A stretch of 39,852 bases of DNA, taken from positions 1 through 39,852 of the forward strand of contig JAUMUJ010000019.1 of NCBI GenBank assembly GCA_030530785.1, written 5' to 3'. Of this stretch, positions 16,867-24,405 are shown one piece after another. The DNA comes from Moraxella sp. (GTDB lineage Bacteria > Pseudomonadota > Gammaproteobacteria > Pseudomonadales > Moraxellaceae). Every line of letters starts with the position of its first letter. The stretch's first letter is position 1. The notes beneath the pieces are model-generated. The model searched no databases and was not told the origin of the DNA. It saw only the letters and a program-made list of their open reading frames with translations. The translations under genes were made by a program, and so were the position numbers.

Positions 16867-17985
16867 ATGAATATTTTTAATACTTTGACCGTGCATACCC
16901 AAAGCCATGACTATCCCATTTTTATCGGTGGCAGTGATGGCGTGGTGGACTTTGCCGAGCCGTTGTTGCCATTTATTCGGGGCAGACAGGTTATGATAGT
17001 TAGTAATGAGACCGTTGCTCCTTTGTATTTGCAAAATTTGCAACATTCATTACAACATCAAGGCTTAACGGTGGTCAGCTGTGTGCTACCTGATGGCGAA
17101 CAATTTAAAAACCAAGACCACATCAACACCATCTATGATGCCCTGATGAGCCATCATTTTGCCCGAGATTGCACGCTCATCGCTTTGGGAGGTGGCGTGA
17201 TTGGCGACATGGTGGGGTTTGCGTCCGCCAGTTTTATGCGGGGGGTGGATTTTATCCAAGTGCCGACCACTTTGCTTGCCCAAGTGGATTCGTCTGTGGG
17301 TGGAAAAACAGGCATTAACCACCCGCTGGGCAAAAACATGATAGGGGCATTTTGGCAACCTGTCTGTGTGGTGGCAAACATGACCTCTTTTAACACTTTG
17401 CCTGAGCGTGAATTTAGTGCAGGCATGGCAGAAGTGGTAAAATATGCCCTGATTTTTGATAAAGAATTTTTAGTTTGGCTAGAAAATAACCAACAAAAAA
17501 TCCAACAAAAAGACCCCCAAACGCTCAGTGAGATGGTGTATCGCTGTTGTGATTATAAGGCAAAAATTGTCGCCCAAGACGAGCGGGAGTCAGGAGCTAG
17601 GGCATTATTAAACTTTGGGCATACTTTCGGTCATGTCATTGAGACTCATATGGGCTATGGTAACTGGCTACATGGCGAAGCGGTGTCGGTGGGCATGATG
17701 CAGGCGATGGTCATGTCGCATAAGATGGGGCTGATTGGCTTTGATGATATTGCTCGGGTGGCACGGCTTTTGGTGGCGTTTGGTTTGCCCGTTTGCCCGC
17801 CACCAATTGCCCCTGACGTGGCATTAGATTTGATGGGTCATGACAAAAAAGTCGCCCAAGGCAAAATCCGCCTGGTGCTACTTAAATCATTGGGCGAAGC
17901 CTTTGTAACAGCAGATTTTGAAATGGCAATGTTGGTTGATGTGCTGACTGGCATTGACGAATATTTGGGCAAGCAGGAGAAATAA
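16867..17985 (+). CDS. aroB: 3-dehydroquinate synthase
   Basis: AroB converts DAHP to 3-dehydroquinate with NAD+ and a divalent metal, the second step of the shikimate pathway. The 372-aa length is standard. Seen motifs: ALGGGVIGDMVGFASAS (NAD site), PTTLLAQVDSSVGGKTGIN, EVVKYALI with the metal Glu, and the two metal His motifs LNFGHTFGHVIE and WLHGEAVSVGM. It follows aroK by 9 bp and the damX-like gene starts 1 bp after its stop. Confidence 0.97.
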   Translation: MNIFNTLTVHTQSHDYPIFIGGSDGVVDFAEPLLPFIRGRQVMIVSNETVAPLYLQNLQHSLQHQGLTVVSCVLPDGEQFKNQDHINTIYDALMSHHFARDCTLIALGGGVIGDMVGFASASFMRGVDFIQVPTTLLAQVDSSVGGKTGINHPLGKNMIGAFWQPVCVVANMTSFNTLPEREFSAGMAEVVKYALIFDKEFLVWLENNQQKIQQKDPQTLSEMVYRCCDYKAKIVAQDERESGARALLNFGHTFGHVIETHMGYGNWLHGEAVSVGMMQAMVMSHKMGLIGFDDIARVARLLVAFGLPVCPPPIAPDVALDLMGHDKKVAQGKIRLVLLKSLGEAFVTADFEMAMLVDVLTGIDEYLGKQEK

Positions 17986-17986
17986 A

Positions 17987-19093
17987 ATGTCATTGAGTGT
18001 TTCACAAATTCAAGCCCAAACCCGAAGTCGTACTTTGACGTGGTTGGTGTTGGCGATAATTTTTGGATTGGTGTGGGTGATTGTTTGGTTCATGAGCGAG
18101 CCACCCAAAACCATACAGACCACCAAAAATGCCAACATCACCAGCCAAGATTTGCCCTTGCCAAGCAGTATTGATAACTTTGTGCAGTTTGCCAAAGAAG
18201 TGCCTGTGGTGGATTTGTCCACGACCGTCATTCGGGATTTACGTAACTATCCTGCTGAGTTTAAAGACAGAAGATTTTTTGAAAAACATCAAAATCGCTG
18301 GACGGTACAAGTGATGGACGTTGCCCAAAACGACATCATCACAGGCTACCTAAAAGGGCGACAAGACCGTGAAAAGTTTGCCTATTTTCGTTATCATAAT
18401 GGTAATAATGAGATACGTTATATCCTAACTTATGGCATCATGGGCAGTTCCCAAGAAGCACTTGGGGCGGTGAAGACGGTGGATTTTGGTCTGCCTAAGA
18501 GTGTAACGCCCGTCAGTGAGCGAATGAGTCGTTATCTGGACATCATTGACAAATACGAACGCACCGAAGAGATTGTGGATTCTGCACCGAATGCTCCCCG
18601 CAAGATTAAATTGCAAGCCACTCGCAACGAAATCCCTGCCGCCACCCCAAAGTCCGCCACTTCTCAAAGTCAGACTAAGAAAAAAGAGCCTGTTCAGCAG
18701 TTTGCTCAGTCCGGTCAGTCTGCTCAGCAAACCCCAAAAAAACCTGCCTCAAAACCGCAGGACAACGCCCAAGCGACTGCACCTACGCCCAAGCCCAAAG
18801 CGTCAGAGCCTGCCAAAGAAGCTCCCAAGCCAAGAGCATCCGAGTCTGCCAAAAAGGAAACCCCTAAGCCCAAAGCCTCAGAGCCTACCAAAGAAGCTCC
18901 TAAGCCTAAGGCACAGCCTGCCGAGCGACTCAAAGAGCGTGTTCAAAGCGAACCTAAGCCAACAGCACCAGAAAAAGAGTCAGCTCCTAAGCCAAGCGAG
19001 AGCGAAAAGCCCAAGCCCAAAGAAGAAAAACCAGTGGCACAGCCTGCAACCAACACGCCAAGCACACCAGGTTCGGCAGAGACCTATGATTGA
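17987..19093 (+). CDS. DamX-like SPOR-domain membrane protein with Pro/Lys/Ala repeats
   Basis: The 368-aa protein is taken from the ATG one base after the aroB stop; the reading frame opens slightly earlier but that would run into aroB. It has a short cytoplasmic N terminus, one membrane segment (about 17-36), and a SPOR-like domain (about 104-172: RWTVQVMD to EALGAVKTVDFG) that should bind denuded septal glycan. A long disordered tail follows, with imperfect repeats of the type KPKASEPAKEAPKPRA between about 18780 and 18910. Gene order aroK-aroB-damX matches other Gammaproteobacteria, which supports a role in cell division. In E. coli DamX the SPOR domain is C-terminal, so the order here differs. 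Confidence 0.85.
   Translation: MSLSVSQIQAQTRSRTLTWLVLAIIFGLVWVIVWFMSEPPKTIQTTKNANITSQDLPLPSSIDNFVQFAKEVPVVDLSTTVIRDLRNYPAEFKDRRFFEKHQNRWTVQVMDVAQNDIITGYLKGRQDREKFAYFRYHNGNNEIRYILTYGIMGSSQEALGAVKTVDFGLPKSVTPVSERMSRYLDIIDKYERTEEIVDSAPNAPRKIKLQATRNEIPAATPKSATSQSQTKKKEPVQQFAQSGQSAQQTPKKPASKPQDNAQATAPTPKPKASEPAKEAPKPRASESAKKETPKPKASEPTKEAPKPKAQPAERLKERVQSEPKPTAPEKESAPKPSESEKPKPKEEKPVAQPATNTPSTPGSAETYD
18780..18915 (+). repeat. Imperfect tandem repeats encoding KPKASEP-type units
   Basis: Three to four imperfect copies of a roughly 45-bp unit encode variations of KPKASEP(A/T)KEAPKP within the disordered tail of the DamX-like protein. Such repeats can change in copy number by recombination; nothing here suggests a frame switch because the unit is a multiple of three. 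Confidence 0.6.
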
Positions 19094-19742
19094 TGTGCCA
19101 AAACTAGACGCTCAAACAGTACTAGACCAGCTAAAACAAGGCAACGAACGCTACATTGCCAATCTTGCCAGTCATCAGCCCATCAAAGTGCCACCACCTG
19201 AGCTGGTCAAAAAACAAAATCCCAAAGCCATCATTTTGGGGTGTTCGGACGCTCGTGTGCCTGTGGAGATGATTTTTGACCAGCCACTTGGTGAACTGTT
19301 TGTCATACGGGTGGCGGGTAATGTCGTTGCCCCCAGTCAGATTGGCTCTATTGAGTTTGCTGCCGAAAAATTTGGTACACAGCTTGTGGTGGTGCTGGGG
19401 CATAGCAACTGCGGAGCGGTGAGTGCGTGCGTGCAAACATTGGTCAATCCAGAGCAATATTATTCGCCCAACCTACAATCCATTGTGGATAGAATTCGCC
19501 CAAGTGTGTATAATCTGCATGAGATTTTAACGGCGGGCGAAAATGACGTGAGCATGAGTGAGTTTATAGACCGTGCCGTCAGAGCTAATGTACGTATGTC
19601 GGTCAGTCAGTTAAAGCACGGTTCACGCATTTTAGAAGATTTGGTCAATGAAGGCAGTCTGACCATCGTGGGGGCGGAGTACGATGTCGCCACAGGTCGG
19701 GTGATTTTTTTTAAACAGTTAAATGTTAAGGAGTTTTTATGA
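19086..19742 (+). CDS. Beta-class carbonic anhydrase
   Basis: The enzyme interconverts CO2 and bicarbonate. The 218-aa protein (ATG at 19086, overlapping the end of the damX-like gene) has the zinc ligands of the beta class: Cys53 and Asp55 in GCSDARVP, then His106 and Cys109 in GHSNCGAV. Asp55 and Arg57 form the usual catalytic dyad. It belongs to the compact bacterial Can/CynT-like group. Its stop overlaps the start of gloA (ATGA). The overlaps on both sides suggest one transcript from aroK to gloA. Confidence 0.95.
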   Translation: MIDVPKLDAQTVLDQLKQGNERYIANLASHQPIKVPPPELVKKQNPKAIILGCSDARVPVEMIFDQPLGELFVIRVAGNVVAPSQIGSIEFAAEKFGTQLVVVLGHSNCGAVSACVQTLVNPEQYYSPNLQSIVDRIRPSVYNLHEILTAGENDVSMSEFIDRAVRANVRMSVSQLKHGSRILEDLVNEGSLTIVGAEYDVATGRVIFFKQLNVKEFL

Positions 19743-20272
19743 GCGTTATTAGCCAGCCCGCCAACGCACTGAGTGCCAAAGGCGTACAAAGTATCCCTAC
19801 GGCATCAGAGGGTTTTACCTTTAACCATACCATGCTACGTATCAAAGACCCAGTCAAATCGCTAGAATTTTATACAGGCGTGCTTGGCATGACCTTATTG
19901 CGTCATAGCCAGTTCCCTGATGCCAAATTTGACTTGTACTTTTTGGCAAAACTTACTGCCGATGAGCGTGATAATCTGCCTGCTACCGCCGATTTGACTG
20001 CCTATGTCTCACGCCAACGGGGGATTTTGGAGCTGACGCACAACTACGGCACTGAAAATGACACTGATTTTAGCTACCACAATGGCAACAGCGACCCTAG
20101 GGGGTTTGGACATATTTGCTTTGCCGTGCCTGATTTGGCAGAGGCGGTGGCATGGTTTGATAAAAATCATGTCGTGTTCCAAAAACGCCCCGAAGACGGC
20201 ACGATGAAAGACATCGCCTTTATCAAAGACCCTGATGGCTATTGGGTGGAGATTATTGAGCTAAAAGGCTAA
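19739..20272 (+). CDS. gloA: Lactoylglutathione lyase (glyoxalase I)
   Basis: GloA isomerises the methylglyoxal-glutathione hemithioacetal to S-lactoylglutathione. The 177-aa protein contains two vicinal-oxygen-chelate modules, with metal ligands expected in FNHTMLRIKD, ILELTHNYG, GFGHICFAVPD and YWVEIIEL. The inserted loops (FPDAKFDLYFL region) resemble the longer zinc-type enzyme of eukaryotes and Pseudomonas more than the short E. coli form. Strong AAGGAG ribosome site inside the upstream gene. Confidence 0.95.
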   Translation: MSVISQPANALSAKGVQSIPTASEGFTFNHTMLRIKDPVKSLEFYTGVLGMTLLRHSQFPDAKFDLYFLAKLTADERDNLPATADLTAYVSRQRGILELTHNYGTENDTDFSYHNGNSDPRGFGHICFAVPDLAEAVAWFDKNHVVFQKRPEDGTMKDIAFIKDPDGYWVEIIELKG

Positions 20273-20281
20273 AAATCGCCA

Positions 20282-20313
20282 AAAAAGCATTATCTGATGG
20301 GTAATGCTTTTTC
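20282..20313 (+). terminator. Intrinsic terminator after gloA
   Basis: AAAAAGCATTA (20282-20292) pairs with TAATGCTTTTT (20302-20312) around a 9-base loop, just after the gloA stop. Confidence 0.85.
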
Positions 20314-20342
20314 CGTTCGGTGTACTAAAAATAACCATTCAT

Positions 20343-20376
20343 GCAAGTGCTTAAATAAAGTGCTTGCGTTTTTTTT
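20343..20376 (+). terminator. Second hairpin with T-run after gloA
   Basis: A 10-bp stem with two G-T pairs (20343-20352 with 20358-20367, loop AAATA) is followed by eight T. It may be a back-up terminator that insulates the next small genes. Confidence 0.6.
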
Positions 20377-20440
20377 GGATATGATATTATTGTAAAAACT
20401 TGTAATTATTTATTGTTATAAGGTTTTCTATGTAGTAATT

Positions 20441-20812
20441 GTGCTTTGTATAAGTCCTATCTTGATTGATTGGGTTTTAAAGTTATTTTTAAATGGATTT
20501 ACACAAAAGACAGTATTCATATTGATAATGCCGATTTGCATTTTGATTACTGTCTTAATTCACTGCTATTGTTTGGTGGCATTTTTTGATATAAATTATC
20601 AAAAAGCAAATCATATTTATGGCTGGGGATTGATTTGGTTTATCATGATTGTTGGTCTTTCTATGATTGGTGTATTAAAGTCAAAATACATTACAGATGG
20701 TAGAGCAGATAAGCGATATAAGGAAAATATGCTCGTTAATGAAAAAAGAGGTATTTATCTTTTCTTGTTACCGCTGTGGGTATTGGCATTCTTTTTTCTA
20801 ATAAGATATTGA
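20441..20812 (+). CDS. Hypothetical three-span membrane protein
   Basis: The 123-aa frame starts at a GTG; the only nearby ATG (20430), well placed 6 bases after an AAGG site, is followed at once by TAG. Three hydrophobic segments are visible (about 18-36, 46-77 and 103-122), with a charged loop (YITDGRADKRYKENML) between the last two. No family recognised. The gene is AT-rich and lies with two other unknown small genes between gloA and tRNA-Arg. The odd start suggests either GTG initiation or a recent frameshift at the 5' end. Confidence 0.55.
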   Translation: MLCISPILIDWVLKLFLNGFTQKTVFILIMPICILITVLIHCYCLVAFFDINYQKANHIYGWGLIWFIMIVGLSMIGVLKSKYITDGRADKRYKENMLVNEKRGIYLFLLPLWVLAFFFLIRY

Positions 20813-20865
20813 TGGGTTTTTTGTTTGTTGAGTTGTTTGGAATTATTTTTAAGGTGCAGTAGATT

Positions 20866-21273
20866 ATGTATTTTATTATATTGATTGCGATTATTTATTT
20901 ATGTTGGGGTTCAGATGCTTGGTTTGCTCTGTTTTTAAAAAATTACTGGTGGCAATCTTGGTTTGCCTACACCTTATCATATATTATTATCAAGGTTATT
21001 ATTGCCATTAAAAGAGAGCAACAACGTTTTAATGGTTTGGTTGACAAATATGGGGATATTCAAATTGCCCAACGGATTATGGATAGAGCTTTTTGGCAAG
21101 GCCAAACCGAAGACCAATTATATGACTCGCTTGGTAAGCCAGATAAAATTGATAGTAAAGTATTTAAAAACAAAAGTACTCAAATTTGGCGATATGATAG
21201 AATAAGTAAAAGAAGTTTTGGGTTGTCCATTACCCTAGAAAATGGTGTGGTGGTTGGGTGGGATAAAAAATAG
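20866..21273 (+). CDS. Hypothetical membrane-anchored protein with BamE/SmpA-like C-terminal domain
   Basis: The 135-aa product has one or two N-terminal membrane segments (about 2-25 and 32-47), a charged helix and a soluble domain (about 78-135). That domain, with QTEDQLYDSLGKPDKID and IWRYDR followed by a beta-hairpin ending LENGVVVGWDKK, resembles small BamE/SmpA or DUF2845-like folds in layout. This is pattern resemblance only. ATG start with AAGGTG site. AT-rich; same strand as its neighbours. Confidence 0.65.
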   Translation: MYFIILIAIIYLCWGSDAWFALFLKNYWWQSWFAYTLSYIIIKVIIAIKREQQRFNGLVDKYGDIQIAQRIMDRAFWQGQTEDQLYDSLGKPDKIDSKVFKNKSTQIWRYDRISKRSFGLSITLENGVVVGWDKK

Positions 21274-21319
21274 ACTCAATCAATTATCCCTGTGTTTTAA
21301 TCTAAATAAGGAAAATGCG

Positions 21320-21721
21320 ATGAGTAATATTGCAACTTTTAACCATAAAGGTATTTTAATCAATGTCTCAAAATCTTATCTTGATGAGGGTAAGGACATT
21401 TATGAGGCGGTGCGTTTTGCATGGCGACTCAAAAAAGAGCGAGCCAATGAGTATCCTTTTGTGTTTGCATTGGTGGGTGGTAAAATCATTGATGTTTTTG
21501 CCGTGAGCGAGTGGAGAGACGTAAGCGAAGAGAATTTTCCAGAATTTGCTCATCGTTTTGTCAAGCAAGATAAAGGGCGGATTGGTTTTGTGGGTAAATT
21601 GGCGGATTTTGATGTTCGTTTGGCGTATATTGGCAAAGATGTGCCAAGTGAGTATCGTGGACAGTTTCCCTGTCGTTATATTGACCCTGCCACAGGCGAA
21701 AATGAAGAAGTGGCAGAGTGA
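21320..21721 (+). CDS. Hypothetical protein (133 aa)
   Basis: I chose the ATG at 21320, which has an AAGGA ribosome site; the frame opens 26 codons earlier inside the preceding gene. The protein is soluble with alternating helices and strands: IYEAVRFAWRLKK, FVFALVGGKIIDVFAVSEW, RIGFVGKLADFDVRLAYIGKDVP, then PCRYIDPATGE at the end. The ending pattern (Tyr-x-Gly-Lys-x-Val-Pro, then Arg-Tyr-Ile) recalls a small domain I have seen near nucleases and restriction-type proteins, but I cannot name it. A terminator follows. Confidence 0.7.
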   Translation: MSNIATFNHKGILINVSKSYLDEGKDIYEAVRFAWRLKKERANEYPFVFALVGGKIIDVFAVSEWRDVSEENFPEFAHRFVKQDKGRIGFVGKLADFDVRLAYIGKDVPSEYRGQFPCRYIDPATGENEEVAE

Positions 21722-21730
21722 TTGCCCAAC

Positions 21731-21763
21731 AAAAAGACCAACCTATCAAGATTGGTCTTTTTT
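21731..21763 (+). terminator. Terminator between the small genes and tRNA-Arg
   Basis: AAAAAGACCAA (21731-21741) pairs with TTGGTCTTTTT (21752-21762) around a 10-base loop. A- and T-runs on both sides allow termination of the plus genes and of the minus-strand tRNA transcript. Confidence 0.85.
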
Positions 21764-21767
21764 AAGG

Positions 21768-21844
21768 TGGCGTGCTTGGCGGGAATCGAACCCACGACCT
21801 TTGGCTTCGGAGGCCAACACTCTATCCAACTGAGCTACAAGCAC
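21768..21844 (-). tRNA. tRNA-Arg(CCG)
   Basis: The minus strand folds into a full cloverleaf: 7-bp acceptor stem GTGCTTG/CAAGCAC, D arm GCTCAGTTGGATAGAGT, anticodon loop CTCCGAA with anticodon CCG (reads CGG, arginine), T arm GTGGGTTCGAATCCCGC, discriminator G and an encoded CCA (21768-21770). A TGCTAAAAT extended -10 box lies just upstream on the same strand (21856-21864). Confidence 0.96.
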
Positions 21845-21855
21845 AATGGTGGCTA

Positions 21856-21864
21856 ATTTTAGCA
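21856..21864 (-). promoter_or_regulatory. Extended -10 promoter of tRNA-Arg
   Basis: On the minus strand, TGCTAAAAT sits about 12 bases before the tRNA 5' end, which fits a start point at or just before the tRNA. No good -35 hexamer is spaced correctly. Confidence 0.5.
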
Positions 21865-21977
21865 AGTTTTTGTCAAAAAAGCCATGATTTTATCGGCATT
21901 TGCCAAAAAAATTTACCAATCTTACTAAATTTTTGCAATTTTGATAAAAAACATGGCAATTTGTGTGGGTTTTCCTT

Positions 21978-21983
21978 TATAAT
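21978..21983 (+). promoter_or_regulatory. -10 box upstream of the cytochrome c5 gene
   Basis: A consensus TATAAT lies 56 bases before the start codon. The -35 region is poor (GGCAAT at a 17-base spacing), so strength is uncertain. Confidence 0.5.
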
Positions 21984-22039
21984 AGTAAGGTAATTTTCAA
22001 AACCCAGAGTATAAGCTCAAGGCTAAAAGAGAAGACGAC

Positions 22040-22597
22040 ATGAAAAAAGTTGTAACCCTATCTTTGGCGGTATTGATGACCATCGGTGGCGTGATGAGCA
22101 GTCAAGCCCAAGAAGCTCAAACCCAACAGCCAGCGACCGAAGTTACCACAGAGACGGCAGAGACACAAGTTCAAGAGACGACTGCCCCAACCCCCAAAAA
22201 AGACGCTGAACCCATCGTAGAAGACAGCGACCAAGTCAAAAAACTCATCGCCATGCACCCTGAATTGGTGGCTCGTATCGCCCCTGTGGGTAAGGTATGT
22301 TTTGATGGTGAAGAGTGCGACATTAACATCACTGTGCTAGCCCCTGCCGTAGAAGGTGTGGCTCGTCCAGGCGACCAGCTTTACAAGGCGATTTGTGCCA
22401 CCTGTCATGATGCAGGATTGGTGGGTGCTCCAAAAACAGGTACGTCCGATTGGGCATCTCGTCTGGCTAAGGGTAAAGCAACCTTATACGACCATGCCAT
22501 CAATGGCTTTAATGCCATGCCAGCTCGTGGTGGTGCTGACATCTCTGATGATGAGGTTAAAAACGCTGTTGATTATATTCTTGAACAATCCAGCTAA
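22040..22597 (+). CDS. Cytochrome c5 family protein
   Basis: This is a periplasmic electron carrier. The 185-aa precursor has a signal peptide (about 1-23), a Gln/Thr/Glu-rich linker to about 60 and a class I cytochrome c domain (about 108-185). The haem is attached at CATCH (Cys119, Cys122, His123), and Met160 in FNAMPARGG is the likely sixth ligand. An additional Cys pair (87 and 93) sits before the domain and may form a disulfide. Gene stands alone between tRNA-Arg and the phosphatase gene. Confidence 0.93.
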   Translation: MKKVVTLSLAVLMTIGGVMSSQAQEAQTQQPATEVTTETAETQVQETTAPTPKKDAEPIVEDSDQVKKLIAMHPELVARIAPVGKVCFDGEECDINITVLAPAVEGVARPGDQLYKAICATCHDAGLVGAPKTGTSDWASRLAKGKATLYDHAINGFNAMPARGGADISDDEVKNAVDYILEQSS

Positions 22598-22616
22598 TCA
22601 TTAGTTGCTGTTTTTA

Positions 22617-22660
22617 AAATAGTCTGGGTGAGAAATTCATCTGGACTATTTGGCATTTTT
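22617..22660 (+). terminator. Hairpin after the cytochrome c5 gene
   Basis: A 15-bp stem with several G-T pairs (22617-22631 with 22637-22651) precedes a short T-run at 22656-22660. It is a probable but not textbook terminator because the T-run is offset by four bases. Confidence 0.5.
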
Positions 22661-22677
22661 ATTTAAAAGGGGTGTAT

Positions 22678-23364
22678 GTGAGACGTACATTTGCCATTGG
22701 CGACATTCATGGCAGTAGAGTTGCTCTTACCACATTGATTGATGGCATACAGCCTATCTGTGATGATACGCTCATCTTTTTGGGCGATTATGTCAATCGG
22801 GGCAATGACAGCAAAGGCGTGCTTGATATATTGATGAATTTATCCGATGTGTGCCAAACGGTCTTTATCATGGGCAATCATGAGCTGATTATGCTATCAG
22901 GGCTAAAATATAAAGATGATTTTGATTTTTGGCTTAGGGTGGGTGGTGATAAAACCCTAAATTCGTTTAACCTGATGCCCATGCGGTCTGAATGCTGGCA
23001 TTTGCCATTTAAATATGTCAGTTTTTTAAAAGACACACAAGATTATTACGAAACAGATGAGTTTATTTTTTGTCATGCGTCCATTTATTCGCATCTGCCA
23101 ATGGATAAACAAGATGATTATGCTCTAAGATGGCGTAAATTAGAAGATAACCATGTCGGTCATGTCTCGGGTAAAACCGTGATTTGTGGACACAGCGAAC
23201 AGCGAGATGGGCAGGTTTTATTTCAAAATGGCATTATTTGTATTGACACATGGGCATATGGAGACGGCTGTTTGACGGCATTGGAAGTGAATGGTAAAAA
23301 AATATATCAAGCAGACAATAGGGGTGATTTTTATGTGTCAGACGTGAGTGAATTTTTTAAATAA
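22678..23364 (+). CDS. PPP-family metallophosphatase (serine/threonine phosphatase type)
   Basis: The 228-aa product has the phosphoprotein-phosphatase metal motifs in order: GDIHG (8-12), GDYVNRG (36-42), GNHEL (66-70), CHAS and CGHSEQ. The second motif has Asn where eukaryotic enzymes have Asp (GDYVDRG), as in several bacterial members. Substrate unknown: protein phosphatase or diadenosine tetraphosphate hydrolase-like activity are both possible. I take GTG at 22678, five bases after AAGGGG; a GTG at 22672 overlaps that site. Confidence 0.85.
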   Translation: MRRTFAIGDIHGSRVALTTLIDGIQPICDDTLIFLGDYVNRGNDSKGVLDILMNLSDVCQTVFIMGNHELIMLSGLKYKDDFDFWLRVGGDKTLNSFNLMPMRSECWHLPFKYVSFLKDTQDYYETDEFIFCHASIYSHLPMDKQDDYALRWRKLEDNHVGHVSGKTVICGHSEQRDGQVLFQNGIICIDTWAYGDGCLTALEVNGKKIYQADNRGDFYVSDVSEFFK

Positions 23365-23439
23365 AAAACATTTAAAAAGTTAATTTGTCTTTTTAAAAAA
23401 TCACCCCATGTTATGATAAATTTTTTGATAAAAGCATTT

Positions 23440-24405
23440 ATGACCATACCCGCATTACAAATATCCAACCTTAAAAAAACTTACCCCAATGGGTTTACCG
23501 CCCTAAAAGGCGTGGATTTAACCGTGCCACAAGGCGAATTTTTTGCCTTACTTGGAGCAAATGGGGCAGGTAAATCCACCATGATTGGGATTATCAGTTC
23601 GTTATTTCCACAGACAGACGGTACGGTGGAGATTTTTGGTGTGGATTTGCACAAAAATCCCACGCTTGCCAAATCCCATCTGGGCGTTGTCCCCCAAGAA
23701 TTTAATTTTAACCAATTTGAAAAATGCTTGGATATTTTAATCATTCAAGCGGGTTATTATGGCATAAAAAAGAAAGATGCTCTGCCCCGAGCCCAATTTT
23801 TATTAAAAGCGTTGGGACTTTGGGATAAACGAGACCAAAAGGCTCGTTCGCTCTCTGGTGGCATGAAACGCCGTCTGATGATTGCCCGTGCCTTAATGCA
23901 TCGCCCTAAACTTTTGATATTAGATGAGCCGACCGCAGGGGTGGATATTGAATTACGCCGTTCTATGTGGGATTTTATGGAACGTATCAATAAGGACGAA
24001 GGTACGACCATTATTTTAACGACTCACTATTTAGAAGAAGCCGAGCAGTTGTGTAAATACATTGCCATATTAAATCACGGTGAAATTTTAATTAACACCG
24101 AGATGAAATCACTATTAACACAATTATCCTTAGAAACCTTTGTATTTGATTTAAAAGATGAATTAAATAATGCACCAATAATCAATAACATCAGCCATAT
24201 CAATTTAGTGGATAATAGAACCTTAGAAATTACCCTAAATAAAACCCAAAATTTAAATGACGTATTTTTCCAATTAAATGGGTTACATATCCAAGTTGTG
24301 AGCATGAGAAATAAAGCAAATCGTTTAGAAGAATTGTTTATGGGCGTGGTGGACAGTCATTTTCATGGTGGTAAGATGAAAAATAATGGGAAAAATCATG
24401 AATAG
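23440..24405 (+). CDS. yadG: ABC transporter ATP-binding protein, YadG family
   Basis: The 321-aa subunit (starting MTIPALQ, matching the family N terminus; an ATG nine codons earlier is less likely) has Walker A GANGAGKST (39-47), Q-loop VPQEF, signature LSGGMKR (138-144), Walker B LILDEP (159-164) and H-loop TTHYLEEAE. It resembles E. coli YadG along its whole length, including MRNKANRLEELF near the end. With the adjacent permease it forms an ABC-2 type exporter; the substrate is not established. It overlaps yadH. Confidence 0.9.
   Translation: MTIPALQISNLKKTYPNGFTALKGVDLTVPQGEFFALLGANGAGKSTMIGIISSLFPQTDGTVEIFGVDLHKNPTLAKSHLGVVPQEFNFNQFEKCLDILIIQAGYYGIKKKDALPRAQFLLKALGLWDKRDQKARSLSGGMKRRLMIARALMHRPKLLILDEPTAGVDIELRRSMWDFMERINKDEGTTIILTTHYLEEAEQLCKYIAILNHGEILINTEMKSLLTQLSLETFVFDLKDELNNAPIINNISHINLVDNRTLEITLNKTQNLNDVFFQLNGLHIQVVSMRNKANRLEELFMGVVDSHFHGGKMKNNGKNHE

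Noticed and set aside
18546-19085. Long plus-strand frame running into the carbonic anhydrase
   Set aside because: The N-terminal part is an out-of-frame reading of the damX-like tail (Lys/Pro/Ser-rich); the enzyme proper starts at the ATG at 19086.
20343-21844. Integrative element with att sites at tRNA-Arg
   Set aside because: No integrase is present and the longest match between the tRNA 3' end and the left side is about seven bases (GTGCTTG), which is chance level.
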